A stretch of DNA of 64,000 nucleotides from Natronorubrum sediminis (lineage in GTDB: Archaea > Halobacteriota > Halobacteria > Halobacteriales > Natrialbaceae), in the NCBI RefSeq assembly GCF_900108095.1, contig NZ_FNWL01000005.1, positions 124,001 through 188,000 on the forward strand. Reading direction: 5' to 3'. The translations under genes and the position numbers were made by a program. The notes under the pieces were generated by a model, which did no database searches, had not been told where the DNA came from, and saw nothing but the letters and a program-made list of their open reading frames with translations. Positions 16,240-25,033 of this stretch are shown here, piece by piece; the stretch's first letter is position 1; each line of letters opens with the position of its first letter.

Positions 16240-16887
16240 CGTCGAAATCACTCGGTTGTCGCAGATTGTCGCCGTCCACTCCTGTGAGCGGTGGCCTCGG
16301 CTCGGACCGACTGGCAGACCGACTGATTCTTTCGGCCGTTCCAGTACGTTCCAACACGACGATGAGTAAGCGATAGTGGTATTTTATAACGATGTACCTT
16401 ATATCCCGAAATAAGATCATTCTCGACCGAAATTCTCCGTTTCTAGCTGGAAATGGGTGCTTTCGGACCGTCCCAATAGCGCTAATCGACTGTTTGATCG
16501 TGAACTGCACGAAAAGACACGTGAAGTCACCCAGAGGTTCACACTGTTCGCTCTCCCAACACGTCCCCACTTTCACGTCAGTGAAGGGGAGCGAGTCTCA
16601 TCCGCAGGCGTGTCGTCGTCGCCAAATCGGCGACACTCGAGGGTCGGGTGAATCACTGGTTATCTCGGGATACAGACTGGAAAACCGCTATTTCGCGACA
16701 CTCACCGAGACGTTTGAAGTGAACGGTCGTCGTCCTTTATTCGCGTTTACACTCGCTGTTGGAGTGACGCCCGGGCGAGGTCGGTTGCGGGACGCGACTC
16801 GTCTGGCCGCGACTCGATGGAGCGGCCGTCGCAGGTCACGGCCAGCCGAAACTCGTCGCCGTCACTCGTCCGAGTTCACTCCCAACC
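16240..16887. other. Long intergenic region, no gene assigned
   Basis: About 650 bases. From 16370 to 16460 it is AT-rich, with little GC bias at third positions in any frame. On the minus strand 16747-16872 is an open frame with haloarchaeal-like codon use (DEFRLAVTCDGRSIESRP and following), but it has no ATG or well-placed GTG and is preceded by a stop. It may be the tail of a decayed gene. No RNA gene was recognised. Confidence 0.4.
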
Positions 16888-17079
16888 ATGAAAACCCCCC
16901 AACACGACTGGAAACCGATGGAATCGTCGACTGCAGGTGCACGCTGTCGGAACTGCGGAACTCACGTCACCCAGCAGTTTGCCCGCGTCTTCGGTGACAA
17001 CGGCGATGTGGTCCACGGCTGTCCGGGCTGTACGACCTATCGAGAAATGCAATCGGGCGGCCACCTCCCGCGTGAGTAG
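16888..17079 (+). CDS. Small zinc-finger protein (DUF7563-like)
   Basis: A 63-residue protein dominated by one zinc-binding unit. CRNCGTHVTQQFARVFGDNGDVVHGCPGC has two CxxC pairs around a conserved FxRVFGDN segment, the pattern of a haloarchaeal small-protein family known as DUF7563. Function is unknown. The ATG at 16918 is an alternative start that would remove ten residues with no family resemblance. It stands alone, in the same direction as the gene at 17492. Confidence 0.75.
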   Translation: MKTPQHDWKPMESSTAGARCRNCGTHVTQQFARVFGDNGDVVHGCPGCTTYREMQSGGHLPRE

Positions 17080-17491
17080 TTTACGTACACCCCCTCGAGT
17101 CGTTCCCGTTCCGTTCCATTCGTACCGGTTTCTCGCGTAACCCACGACGGTAGGGCTGGCTCTCACTCGTCGACGAGCTACCGCTCCTAGACGGCTAACC
17201 ACCGTCCGAAACGAGCCACCAGACGAACCGTCTACCTTCGTCGGTGTACGGGTCCAATAGCGTACACCGCACGTCCGTTCCAGTCCGCTCGAATTCCGGC
17301 CTGAATGATTCCACATCGAACGAACAGCAGTGTATCCTCAGCTTACTTCGACCATCGCAGCGGTGGCTGTGACGGCTGGTGAATTCCCGAGACCTAGTCT
17401 GCAAAAGTTAAAGTTAGTGGTCTACGAACGAGCGAGGTGTATGGTAGCTGGTGGTGGACACTTCGTCAAAAATACGCGCTCTTCTTGATCG
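17080..17491. other. Intergenic region with one possible minus-strand mini-gene
   Basis: About 410 bases between two plus-strand genes. Apart from the weak candidate at 17195-17314, no coding frame stands out. An AT-richer stretch near 17405-17420 (CAAAAGTTAAAGTTAG) lies about 75 bases before the gene at 17492 and may be part of its promoter. Confidence 0.4.
17195..17314 (-). CDS. Possible very small protein
   Basis: A GTG-started frame of 39 residues (FERTGTDVRCTLLDPYTDEG, then RRFVWWLVSDGG). Codon third positions are GC-biased and the sequence has the polar/aromatic mix of short haloarchaeal proteins. I know no family for it, and no ribosome-binding site or TATA box fixes the start; the frame is open for 30 more codons upstream. 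Treat as tentative. Confidence 0.25.
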   Translation of the reverse strand: MESFRPEFERTGTDVRCTLLDPYTDEGRRFVWWLVSDGG

Positions 17492-17995
17492 ATGTCTGTT
17501 CAGACTAACCGCAGTGAGTCACTCGCAGAAAGCGAGGTGTTCCACATCCTCGGAAACGATAGACGTCGGGCTATCGTTCAACTGCTCGCCGAAGACGGTG
17601 GACAGGTCGACGTTTCCGACGTCGCCTCCGAGATCGCTGCAACCGAGACCGACACGACGCCAGTCCCGAACAATCTCTACAAGAGCGTCTACGTCTCCTT
17701 ACAACAGACTCACCTCCCCCAACTGCAAGAAGACGACGTTATCGAGTACGACTCCGAGGCGAAGACGATCCAACCGGGCCCACACTTCGAGGACGTATTA
17801 CAGTACATCAACGGCCACGGTGCAAGCGGCCCGACCGTCCTCCAGTTACACTTCGCCATCTGCGTCATCGGACTCGCCGTCATCGCGTTCGCCGGAATCG
17901 GTGCACCGGTCGTCTCGAGTATCGATCCCGTCTTCGCGAGCGTGATCGTCCTGTTAGTCGTCGCTGCCAGCAGTCTCTACCGATTACTGGCGTAA
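17492..17995 (+). CDS. Winged-helix membrane protein (DUF7344-like), second copy
   Basis: A 167-residue paralogue of the protein at 13319-13846. The DNA-binding part has VFHILGNDRRRAIVQLLAED, VSDVASEIAATETD and YKSVYVSLQQTHLPQLQEDDVIEYD. Two hydrophobic spans follow (HFAICVIGLAVIAFAGIGAP and FASVIVLLVVAASSLYRLL). Presence of two copies 4 kb apart suggests duplication or independent membrane-linked regulators. Targets and signals are unknown. The start ATG 17492 is supported by the beginning of similarity. Confidence 0.8.
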   Translation: MSVQTNRSESLAESEVFHILGNDRRRAIVQLLAEDGGQVDVSDVASEIAATETDTTPVPNNLYKSVYVSLQQTHLPQLQEDDVIEYDSEAKTIQPGPHFEDVLQYINGHGASGPTVLQLHFAICVIGLAVIAFAGIGAPVVSSIDPVFASVIVLLVVAASSLYRLLA

Positions 17996-18101
17996 GGACA
18001 GTCGACCGTTCTCTCTCGTTCTAGTGTGCCCGCGACTTCTAGAGCGTCTCGTTCGGCGGCGAAAAAGGGGTGAATCGTCTGGTTAGCCAAGGGTCGGCTG
18101 C

Positions 18102-20435
18102 TTAGCTCGTTGCAACGACTGCTGGCTGTGGCTCGGCATAGTCATCGTCCGCAGGCCCGTCATCGACGGGCTCGTCCGCAGCGTCGACATCGTCTTCGAC
18201 GCCATCGTCAGCGGGCTCATCGTCGACAGCATCATCTTCAGGGGCATCATCGACCGGGTCGTCGTCAGGCGCATCATCGACTGGATCGTCATCAGGTGCG
18301 TCCTCGAGCATCTCGTCGGCGTCGGAGATGAAGACGAAGAGCGTCGCCTGCTCGATCACGATGTCGTAGTCGTCGTCATCGACTTCGGGCGTCGACTCGT
18401 CGTCAGCCGGGCCGTCGTCGGCTGGTGCGTCATCGTCGTCCATCGGTGGGCCGTTCGGACCGTCCTCACCTGGCGGACCGTCATCGTCGTCCATTGGTGG
18501 TCCGTTTGGACCGTTATCGGCTGGTGGTCCGTCCTCACCTGGTGGGCCATCATCGTCGTCCATTGGTGGGCCGTCTGGACCGTTATCGGCTGGTGCGTCG
18601 TCATCCATCGCTGGACCGTTTGGTCCGTCGTCAGCCGGAGCATCGTCATCGGCTGGCGCGTCGTCGTCAGTTGGCGTGTCCGCTGGTGAGTCCATGCCGT
18701 TCGCCACGTCCTCATCGGTCACCGGAATGATCGTCACTTCGTCGATAGTCACGGTGAGTTCGACATCAGTGAGCGTGTAGCCGGCATCCTCGAGTTCGTC
18801 GGTCACGGCATCTTCAGGGACGTCGTCAGCGGCGGGGTCGTCGCTGTCGATTTCGACGTCGTTTGCGTCGTCCGCGCCGTTGTAGTCGTCGTTGTCGTCG
18901 ACGCCGTTGTGGTCGTTGTCAGTGTCGTACTCGTTGTCAACGTCGTTATCGTCGACTCCGTTTACGTCGACGTCGTTGTCGTCGACATCGTTCATGTCCA
19001 CGTCGTCACCGTTGGTTGGCATCTCGTCGACGTAGACGAAGACGAGAAGCTCTTCGACGAGCACGTCGATCGTGTCGTCGGGTGCGTCATCGGGGTCTTC
19101 TTCGACAGCATCGTCATCCGGGTCGTCGACCGGAGCGTCGTCGTCAGGGTCGTCTGCATCAGGTCCGTCCGCTACAGGTGGTTCTTCAGCAGGGTCGTCG
19201 ACCTCAGGAGCGTCATCATCTACCGGTTTGTCGTCGTCATCGTCCGCTTTGTCATCATCGGGCTTCTCTTCGGCAGGTTCGTCGTCCTCAGGCGCATCGT
19301 CTACCGGTTTGTCGTCGTCATCTGCCTTATCGTCGTCATCTACCGGTTTGTCGTCATCGTCTGCCTTGTCGTCGTCATCTACCTTGTCATCATCTGCTTT
19401 ATCGTCATCGGGCTTCTCTTCGGCAGGTTCGTCATCGTCAGGCGCATCGTCTACTTTGTCGTCATCATCTGCCTTGTCGTCTTCAGGCGCATCGTCTACC
19501 GGTCTGTCGTCGTCATCGACTTCGTCATCATCGACGTCCGCTGGTCGATCGTCATCGTCTGGCCGGTCTTCAACTGGGTCGTCGTCAGGGGCCTCGTCAT
19601 CAGGGACCTCGTCGTCATCTACTTCGTCATCATCGACGTCCGCTGGTCGATCGTCATCGTCGACCGGATCGTCGGCTGGTGCATCCTCAGGGGCATCGTC
19701 CACAGGAGCGTCGTCATCGACTGGTGCATCATCGTCGTTCGGATCGACATCGTCACCGACTGAGACGACTGCCTGGTCAGCGATTGGCTCGCCATCCTCG
19801 GTAACGTACGGGCCGTCTTCGTCTCCGTCACTTTCGACGTAGTCGAACTCCTGGTTGTCGTTCGTATCGTGGTGGGCCATCGCGACGAGCGTCTCGTCCT
19901 CCTCGAGTGACTCGTCGAGGGTTACTTCGACGTCATCGTGCGTTCCCTCCTCAAGGTACTCCGAGGAGCCGATAACGCTATCGAGGACGTTTCCTGCGAG
20001 TACGCTGCTGTCGTGAATCGCGACGAAGCCACCGTCTTCGAGGGCGACCTCGTCGACGACGACCGTGTCGTCCTCGAGTTCTTGGTCGCTGAACGTCACG
20101 GCTGCGTCGGCATCGTCGTCAGGTGCCTCGTCGTCGAGGGCGTCGTCAGGCGCGTCATCGTCATCGACGTCGTCGACGTCGTCATCGTCAGGCGCATCGG
20201 GATCGTCGGCGTCGTCGTCGTCAGGCGGTCCGACCTCGTCCGCGTCGTCATCTGCGTCCGGTGGTGCATCGTCGGGTTCGTCGTCCGGTGCTATGTCCTC
20301 GCCCGCTTCTGAGTCGTCGTACCCATCGTCTTGCTCGTCGACGGTTGCAGGTGTGGCACCTGCGACCATCGCCCCGCTCGAGCAAATCATCATCAAGACG
20401 GTGAGTACCACGAGTAGCTGATTACGTGTAGTCAT
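18102..20435 (-). CDS. Giant Asp-rich secreted repeat protein with DUF7282-like domain
   Basis: About 777 residues. A signal peptide (NQLLVVLTVLMMICSSGAMVAGA) is followed by an Asp/Pro-rich stretch. A folded domain follows at about 113-225, with VVVDEVALEDGGFVAIHDSS, VIGSSEYLEEGTHDDVEVTL and LVAMAHHDTND, matching the DUF7282 pattern of haloarchaeal surface proteins. The remainder is Asp/Ala/Pro repeats (DDDKADDDDKPVDDAPEDD; GPNGPPMDDDDGPPGEDG). It is broken by three short hydrophobic motifs, at about 19020-19072, 18713-18765 and 18317-18372. It is probably exported and may bind cations; function is unknown. The ATG six codons upstream is possible. The antisense frames are shadows of the repeats. 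Confidence 0.8.
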   Translation of the reverse strand: MTTRNQLLVVLTVLMMICSSGAMVAGATPATVDEQDDGYDDSEAGEDIAPDDEPDDAPPDADDDADEVGPPDDDDADDPDAPDDDDVDDVDDDDAPDDALDDEAPDDDADAAVTFSDQELEDDTVVVDEVALEDGGFVAIHDSSVLAGNVLDSVIGSSEYLEEGTHDDVEVTLDESLEEDETLVAMAHHDTNDNQEFDYVESDGDEDGPYVTEDGEPIADQAVVSVGDDVDPNDDDAPVDDDAPVDDAPEDAPADDPVDDDDRPADVDDDEVDDDEVPDDEAPDDDPVEDRPDDDDRPADVDDDEVDDDDRPVDDAPEDDKADDDDKVDDAPDDDEPAEEKPDDDKADDDKVDDDDKADDDDKPVDDDDKADDDDKPVDDAPEDDEPAEEKPDDDKADDDDDKPVDDDAPEVDDPAEEPPVADGPDADDPDDDAPVDDPDDDAVEEDPDDAPDDTIDVLVEELLVFVYVDEMPTNGDDVDMNDVDDNDVDVNGVDDNDVDNEYDTDNDHNGVDDNDDYNGADDANDVEIDSDDPAADDVPEDAVTDELEDAGYTLTDVELTVTIDEVTIIPVTDEDVANGMDSPADTPTDDDAPADDDAPADDGPNGPAMDDDAPADNGPDGPPMDDDDGPPGEDGPPADNGPNGPPMDDDDGPPGEDGPNGPPMDDDDAPADDGPADDESTPEVDDDDYDIVIEQATLFVFISDADEMLEDAPDDDPVDDAPDDDPVDDAPEDDAVDDEPADDGVEDDVDAADEPVDDGPADDDYAEPQPAVVATS

Positions 20436-20649
20436 GTCTGTGCCGGAAGGCATCGGCTAATGGCTGGAGGCTCGCTTAAACCGGCACAACCATTGCGAGT
20501 CGAAATCGGATACTACGGGCCAGCAGGCGCGGTTCGAGTTCCCGTTTGACGCTCGAAATCAACGATTGCTGATACGGTTCGGGCCAACGGTGTATCGGTG
20601 TAACAACAGGACGGTCGGTGTGGTTCCTGAACCGAGTCACCACAGGCCG

Positions 20650-21153
20650 TCACTCGCTCGTCGGTCGCTCGGGTGATTGTGACGCTGTCGGCTCGTGTCC
20701 GGGCAAGCAGACGAGGTTCTCTCTGCCGAGTCGGAGCTTCGTAATGCGTCCTTCCTCCTCGAGTTCGGCGAGTAATCTGCTGACTTTGGCCTTCGACCAG
20801 TCGACGGAGTCGACGATCCGAGATTGCTTCATTCGGCCGCCGTTGTCCTGAATTAGCTGTTGAACCTGTTCTCGATCGGTCAGGAACTCTTCGGTGTGCG
20901 TACTCGAGTCGGCTGAGAACGAGTCGCGACTACCCAGTCGGTTGCGGACGACGAGAACACCACCGAGGAGTGCGAGACCGAGGATGCCAAGGAGCGCAGC
21001 GATGTGTGGACTCCACTCGAGTTGCGCTGGGTGGCCGACGCCGGCGGCCACGAACGGCGCGGACCAGATGGAGATGTCGGTGGTTACTGATTCGATGCCT
21101 GCTGTCTCAGGAGAGACGAGTGTCGTGGCGGATCCGTGGAACTGACTGGTCAT
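20650..21153 (-). CDS. Membrane-anchored helix-turn-helix protein (DUF7343-like)
   Basis: A 167-residue protein. The N-terminal 40 residues look extracytoplasmic. A single membrane span follows (PHIAALLGILGLALLGGVLVVRNR), then a linker, then a winged helix: DREQVQQLIQDNGGRMKQSRIVDSV, DWSKAKVSRLLAELEEEGRITKLRLGRENLVCL. The HTH part matches the haloarchaeal DUF7343/MarR-like pattern, usually placed at the C-terminus of membrane sensors. It may relay a surface signal to DNA. It lies upstream of, and in the same direction as, the Asp-rich secreted protein, with a 214-base gap. Confidence 0.8.
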   Translation of the reverse strand: MTSQFHGSATTLVSPETAGIESVTTDISIWSAPFVAAGVGHPAQLEWSPHIAALLGILGLALLGGVLVVRNRLGSRDSFSADSSTHTEEFLTDREQVQQLIQDNGGRMKQSRIVDSVDWSKAKVSRLLAELEEEGRITKLRLGRENLVCLPGHEPTASQSPERPTSE

Positions 21154-21548
21154 GTGAGATAGACTGGTCTGGCTTCACTCACGCTTCTCTATACCGTCGA
21201 TACCGCTTCTCAAATCATTTTTCATCGTGTTTTTATTCGTATTATTTCATATTTCATGATGGTTGATAGCTCCTCGATAGTGCGATTGAACGCAACTCAG
21301 GGAATGGCGCGCGTGGCACGTGAGGAGGCGAGGCGATGATCGGCTTCCAACCACGCTCGTGGCGTGGGTCAGGAACGCGAGTGTGCGACGTGTGGCCTCG
21401 AGTCGACAGCCTGTGCTGTCCCGGCGAGCACACGCCAATACGTGGACGACGCGAGTACCATGCGAGCAGTGTCGCGGTGGAGTGGGGTAGGTTCACGCCT
21501 TGAATACCCACGGTCGGTTGCTCGAGGTGCTCGTGAATCAGCGAAAAA
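21154..21548. other. Intergenic region, AT-rich promoter side
   Basis: About 395 bases. The part from 21205 to 21260 is strongly AT-rich (TTTTTATTCGTATTATTTCATATTTC is split here as TTTTTATTCG and TATTATTTCAT) and probably carries the promoter of the minus-strand gene at 21153. The remaining 290 bases hold overlapping open frames without recognisable motifs or family features; none was accepted as a gene. Confidence 0.4.
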
Positions 21549-21902
21549 TCACACGCCGGGGACGCCGACGGCGTCGAATCCCGTGACGCCGATGAGCGCC
21601 AGCACGTAGAGGACGATCAGGACCGATAGCCACGCGACGATCGTGATCGCGGCGGCATCGACCCAGCCGCCTGGATAGCGTGCGTTGACGACTGCGAGGT
21701 ACGCGAGCAGTACCAGGAGCGGACCGAGTAGTGGGATCCAACCGAAGAAGAATCCAACGACGGCCCAGATAACGGCACCTAACAGTGCCGTGATGAGCGC
21801 ATACGTGTAGTCTTCGGCGTCGACGACCACCTTCGCGCCGGCGTAAATGCCAACGGCACCGATGAGCAGGCTCACGACGAAGACGATGAGGCTTTCGATC
21901 AT
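21549..21902 (-). CDS. Small integral membrane protein, unknown function
   Basis: A 117-residue protein that is mostly membrane. Four hydrophobic spans are visible: IESLIVFVVSLLIGAVGIYAG, ALITALLGAVIWAVVGFFFG, LLGPLLVLLAYLAVV and AAAITIVAWLSVLIVLYVLALI. No motif indicates transport or enzymatic function. Similar four-span proteins are common and uncharacterised in Halobacteria. ATG 21902 begins the first span directly; an ATG six codons upstream would add charged residues. It is monocistronic. Confidence 0.72.
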   Translation of the reverse strand: MIESLIVFVVSLLIGAVGIYAGAKVVVDAEDYTYALITALLGAVIWAVVGFFFGWIPLLGPLLVLLAYLAVVNARYPGGWVDAAAITIVAWLSVLIVLYVLALIGVTGFDAVGVPGV

Positions 21903-22040
21903 ACATTCTTTCGAGGCCACGACTACCGTTAGTTATCTTTCACCTACACTCACGAAAAGAGCAGTGTACCGCGACGAAACGTCGGTTTTCGACATCGTTT
22001 CCGCCAGAAATTTCGTCGTCGTTTCGTCGGACACTCGCGG

Positions 22041-23009
22041 TTAGGCCGACCGTTCGAGGAATTCCGGTTCGCTCCCGGTCGGCGCGAGTCGCGTTTCCTC
22101 GACGAGCGAGTGAATTCCACGCTCGAGGTCGACTCGAGATTCGAAGCCGAGCGTCTGGGCCGCCTTCGAGACGTCGGCACGGCTGTGTCTGATGTCACCG
22201 GGACGGGGGTCGCGGTGAACGATCGACGAGGACGACCCCGTCGCGGTTCGGATGGTCTCGGCGAGGTCCGTAATCGACGTTTTGGCACCCGTGCCGATGT
22301 TGTACGCCTCCCCGACGTCGTCGGTCGTCGCGGCGTATAGATTCGCGCGAACGATATCGCTCACGTGGACGAAATCTCGGGTTTGTTCCCCGTCGCCTTC
22401 GATCGTGATCGGCTCGTCGGCTCGGGCCTGCTCGAGAAACGTCGAAATAACGCCACTGTAGGGCCCCTGCTGGCGGGGACCGTACGCGTTGAAGTATCGC
22501 AACGACACCGTCGGCAGGTCGTACAACTCGGCGTAACGTCGCGTGTACTGATCGAGTGCGAGCTTCTGGATGCCGTAGGGCGACATCGGTTCGGTCGCCG
22601 ACGCTTCCGTCACCGGCAACTCGTCGGGATGGCCGTACACCGCAGCGCTCGAGGCGACGACGACTCGCGCATCTTCCTGTCGGGCCTGTTCGAGGACTAA
22701 GAGACTCGCCTCGAGGTTCGTCTCGTTGCTTCGGCGCGGGTCGTCGACGCTTCGCGAGACGCTGACGATCGCCGCGTGGTGGAAGATGATGTCGACGCCG
22801 CGAGCGGCCTGCTGGAGCGCGATCGGATCACCGACGTCGCCGTCGATGACGGTCACATCTTCTGGGACGTTCGCTGCGTCCCCCGTCGAAAAGTTATCGA
22901 GGATTCGCACGTCGTTGTGTGGCGTCAACGCCTCCACCAGGTGACTGCCGATAAAGCCTGCCCCACCGGTCACGAGTACCGTCTGATCGCGAATCGCTGA
23001 CGAGTCCAT
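22041..23009 (-). CDS. NAD-dependent sugar epimerase/dehydratase (GalE-like)
   Basis: A 322-residue extended short-chain dehydrogenase. VLVTGGAGFIGSHLVEAL binds NAD, and MSPYGIQKLALDQY holds the catalytic YxxxK with SSAAVYG before it. RYFNAYGPRQ and HVSDIVRANLYA follow, as in UDP-glucose 4-epimerases. It probably interconverts UDP-hexoses for surface glycans. It stands alone in this window, 9 kb from the uronic-acid operon and divergent from dihydroorotase. Exact substrate cannot be read from sequence. The Gly-rich motif and catalytic pair are intact. Confidence 0.9.
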   Translation of the reverse strand: MDSSAIRDQTVLVTGGAGFIGSHLVEALTPHNDVRILDNFSTGDAANVPEDVTVIDGDVGDPIALQQAARGVDIIFHHAAIVSVSRSVDDPRRSNETNLEASLLVLEQARQEDARVVVASSAAVYGHPDELPVTEASATEPMSPYGIQKLALDQYTRRYAELYDLPTVSLRYFNAYGPRQQGPYSGVISTFLEQARADEPITIEGDGEQTRDFVHVSDIVRANLYAATTDDVGEAYNIGTGAKTSITDLAETIRTATGSSSSIVHRDPRPGDIRHSRADVSKAAQTLGFESRVDLERGIHSLVEETRLAPTGSEPEFLERSA

Positions 23010-23221
23010 CTACTCGCTGGAGCACCTCTCCACCGTTTAGTATACGATTCGTACGCTGGCGTATTCACGCCCTACGAATCGGGAAATACGTCGTGTCTCG
23101 CCAATCCTGATGCAGGTCTCGAGCAGTACGACGCTGTTTCTCGGCCGGTGTGAGAGCATTCGAGTGTCCGTCGAGATCGAAACCGAATGCGCGGAATGAT
23201 GCCACCAAATCGGCCAACAGA

Positions 23222-23232
23222 AGCTATATGCG
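23222..23232 (+). promoter_or_regulatory. TATA box of the dihydroorotase gene
   Basis: AGCTATATGCGG is centred about 28 bases before the ATG at 23255, which fits a leaderless transcript. No inverted repeat is apparent near it. Confidence 0.45.
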
Positions 23233-23254
23233 GCCCCCGTGACAACCCCCGTCA

Positions 23255-24622
23255 ATGACCGTCGACCTCGTCGTGAGCAACTGTACCGTCGTCACGCCGG
23301 CCGGGCGAACGCCCGACGCGGGTGTCGCCGTCGAGGACGGTGAGATCGTCGCCGTCAGCCGCAGTGACCAACTCCCCGACGCCGACCGGGAACTCGACGG
23401 CGACGGGAACGTACTCGTTCCGGGGCCCATCGACTGTCACATTCACAACCGGGAACCCGGCCTCGAGTACAAGGAAGACTGGGAGTCAGCGACGCGGGCG
23501 GCCGCCGCCGGGGGCGTGACGACCGTCGTCGGCATGCCCAATACGGACCCCGTCATCGACCGCCCCGAACACCTCGAGCTCAAGTTCGACCGCGGCGAGG
23601 CTTCGGCGCACGTCGACTTTCAAAGTTACGTCGTCGTCACTTCGGAGAACCTCAAGTTGATTCCCGACCTCGACGACGCCGGTGCACTCGGGTTCAAAAT
23701 CTTCCTCGGTTCGACCGTCGGCGACGTGCCACCGCCGAACGACGGCGAGATTCTCGAGGCGATGGAAGCGATCCGAGAGACGGGCAAGCGTCTCGGCTTC
23801 CACGAGGAAAACGGCGAGGTTATCGATCACTACACGGCGCAGTTTAAAGCAGCGGGAAAGAACGACCCGATTCACCACTCTCACTCCCGGCCCGTCATCG
23901 CCGAACGCGAGGCCGTCGAGCGGATGATCACATTCGCCGAGGAGACGGGCGTGAAGATCCACATGTACCACGTTTCCTCGGGTTCGGCGGCCGAAGCCGT
24001 CGCACGCGGCAAGGATCGCGGCGTCGACGTCACCGCCGAGACGACGCCCCACTACCTCTGGTTCACGGAGGAAGTCATGCGAGAGAAGGGGAACCCGGCC
24101 CGCATTCAGCCGCCGATCCGCGATGCCGAAGAACGCGAGAAACTGTGGAACGTCGGTATCGACGACGGCGTGATCGATTGCATCGCCACTGATCACGCCC
24201 CCCACACCCCCGAGGAGAAGAAAGTCGACGACCCCTTTGGCAACACGTGGGACGCGATTTCCGGCTTCGTCGGCCTCGAGACCGAGATTCCAGCCATGCT
24301 CACCTTCGTCGATCAGGGCCGACTCACGCTCGAGGAGTGGGTTCGTCGCCACGCCGCCCGACCCGCCCAGGTCTGGGGGATGTACCCACAGAAGGGCTCC
24401 TTGCAGGTCGGGACCGACGCTGACTTCACGATCGTGGATCCGGACGAGGAGTGGACCCTCGAGGACGCGTCGGCGCTTCACTCGAAAAACTGCGTGACGC
24501 CGTTCGAAGGCGAGTCCTTCACCGGAAACGTGGTGTCGACCGTCGTCCGCGGCGAAGTCGTCTACGAGGACGGATCCGTCGTCGGCGACTCCGGGCACGG
24601 AACGCGAGTCACACTCGAGTAG
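23255..24622 (+). CDS. pyrC: Dihydroorotase
   Basis: A 455-residue amidohydrolase that cyclises carbamoyl-aspartate to dihydroorotate in pyrimidine synthesis. Metal and substrate motifs are intact: DCHIHNREPG (HxH and Arg), MPNTDPV, GFKIFLGSTVG with the probable carbamylated Lys, HHSHSRP, HMYHVSSG, and the catalytic CIATDHAPHTPEEK. Length and layout suit the class I dihydroorotase/allantoinase group. Allantoinase is the alternative, but pyrD lies only 3.3 kb away, and dihydroorotase is the usual haloarchaeal assignment. It appears to be a single-gene unit. Confidence 0.92.
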   Translation: MTVDLVVSNCTVVTPAGRTPDAGVAVEDGEIVAVSRSDQLPDADRELDGDGNVLVPGPIDCHIHNREPGLEYKEDWESATRAAAAGGVTTVVGMPNTDPVIDRPEHLELKFDRGEASAHVDFQSYVVVTSENLKLIPDLDDAGALGFKIFLGSTVGDVPPPNDGEILEAMEAIRETGKRLGFHEENGEVIDHYTAQFKAAGKNDPIHHSHSRPVIAEREAVERMITFAEETGVKIHMYHVSSGSAAEAVARGKDRGVDVTAETTPHYLWFTEEVMREKGNPARIQPPIRDAEEREKLWNVGIDDGVIDCIATDHAPHTPEEKKVDDPFGNTWDAISGFVGLETEIPAMLTFVDQGRLTLEEWVRRHAARPAQVWGMYPQKGSLQVGTDADFTIVDPDEEWTLEDASALHSKNCVTPFEGESFTGNVVSTVVRGEVVYEDGSVVGDSGHGTRVTLE

Positions 24623-24734
24623 CGACCGTTCCCGACGCAAACTGTCGTTTGCCGCGAGGATTATCAGAACCTGAAATCAGCAATCGGTTTATAAGCAATA
24701 TCCAACCCTCCGCCACGGATGAGGACCTCCCGCA

Positions 24735-24962
24735 ATGTCAGATTCCGACTCCGATGCGGACGACGCCGACGCCCAGCAGGCGAAACGACTCCGGTCAGTC
24801 TACCTCTCGGTAACGGACGGCGATACGGACCCAGTCGTCGAACCCCAGCAAGAAGACTCGAAAAACCGAGAAATTAGCGAAGATCGCGTGAACGAAGCCG
24901 TCGGTCCCGCGGAGTTACACGGACTCGACGATGCGATCGACGACCCGGAACCAGCGGACTAA
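24735..24962 (+). CDS. Small acidic hypothetical protein
   Basis: A 75-residue, strongly acidic protein. It has a central segment KRLRSVYLSVTDGD, a charged middle (EDSKNREISEDRVNEAVG) and a short helix (PAELHGLDDAIDD). No metal, membrane or DNA-binding motif is seen. A TTTATAA box at 24688-24694 lies about 45 bases before the ATG, giving a short leader, which supports expression. It converges with tuf, and a T6 run follows 17 bases after its stop. Confidence 0.6.
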   Translation: MSDSDSDADDADAQQAKRLRSVYLSVTDGDTDPVVEPQQEDSKNREISEDRVNEAVGPAELHGLDDAIDDPEPAD

Positions 24963-24979
24963 CGCTCACCTGCCACGTA

Positions 24980-25033
24980 TTTTTTCACTGCGTCTCTCGA
25001 GTTGCCGGAGCGAGCGCTTCGAAGCGCTCGCTC
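24980..25033. terminator. Perfect 26-bp palindrome and T-run between convergent genes
   Basis: GAGCGAGCGCTTC (25008-25020) is followed directly by its exact reverse complement (25021-25033), a 26-base perfect palindrome that includes the first bases of the tuf stop codon. A T6 run on the plus strand (24980-24985) lies 23 bases away and serves the gene at 24735. For tuf, read leftward, the hairpin forms at the end of the coding sequence. It is probably a transcription-end or RNA-stability element for one or both genes. Confidence 0.65.

Noticed and set aside
16392-16997. 201-codon plus-strand frame
   Set aside because: Spans AT-rich and GC-rich DNA with no codon bias; overlaps the zinc-finger gene.
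18863-19804. Arg/His- and Ser-rich antisense frames over the Asp-rich protein
   Set aside because: Exact complements of the GAC/GAT repeat; low-complexity shadows.
20530-20550. GGTTCGAGTT resembling a tRNA T-loop
   Set aside because: No matching T-stem, anticodon arm or acceptor stem around it.
21364-21609. 81-codon plus-strand frame starting with a CxxC
   Set aside because: Only one Cys pair, no start signal, and it runs into the antisense of the membrane-protein gene.
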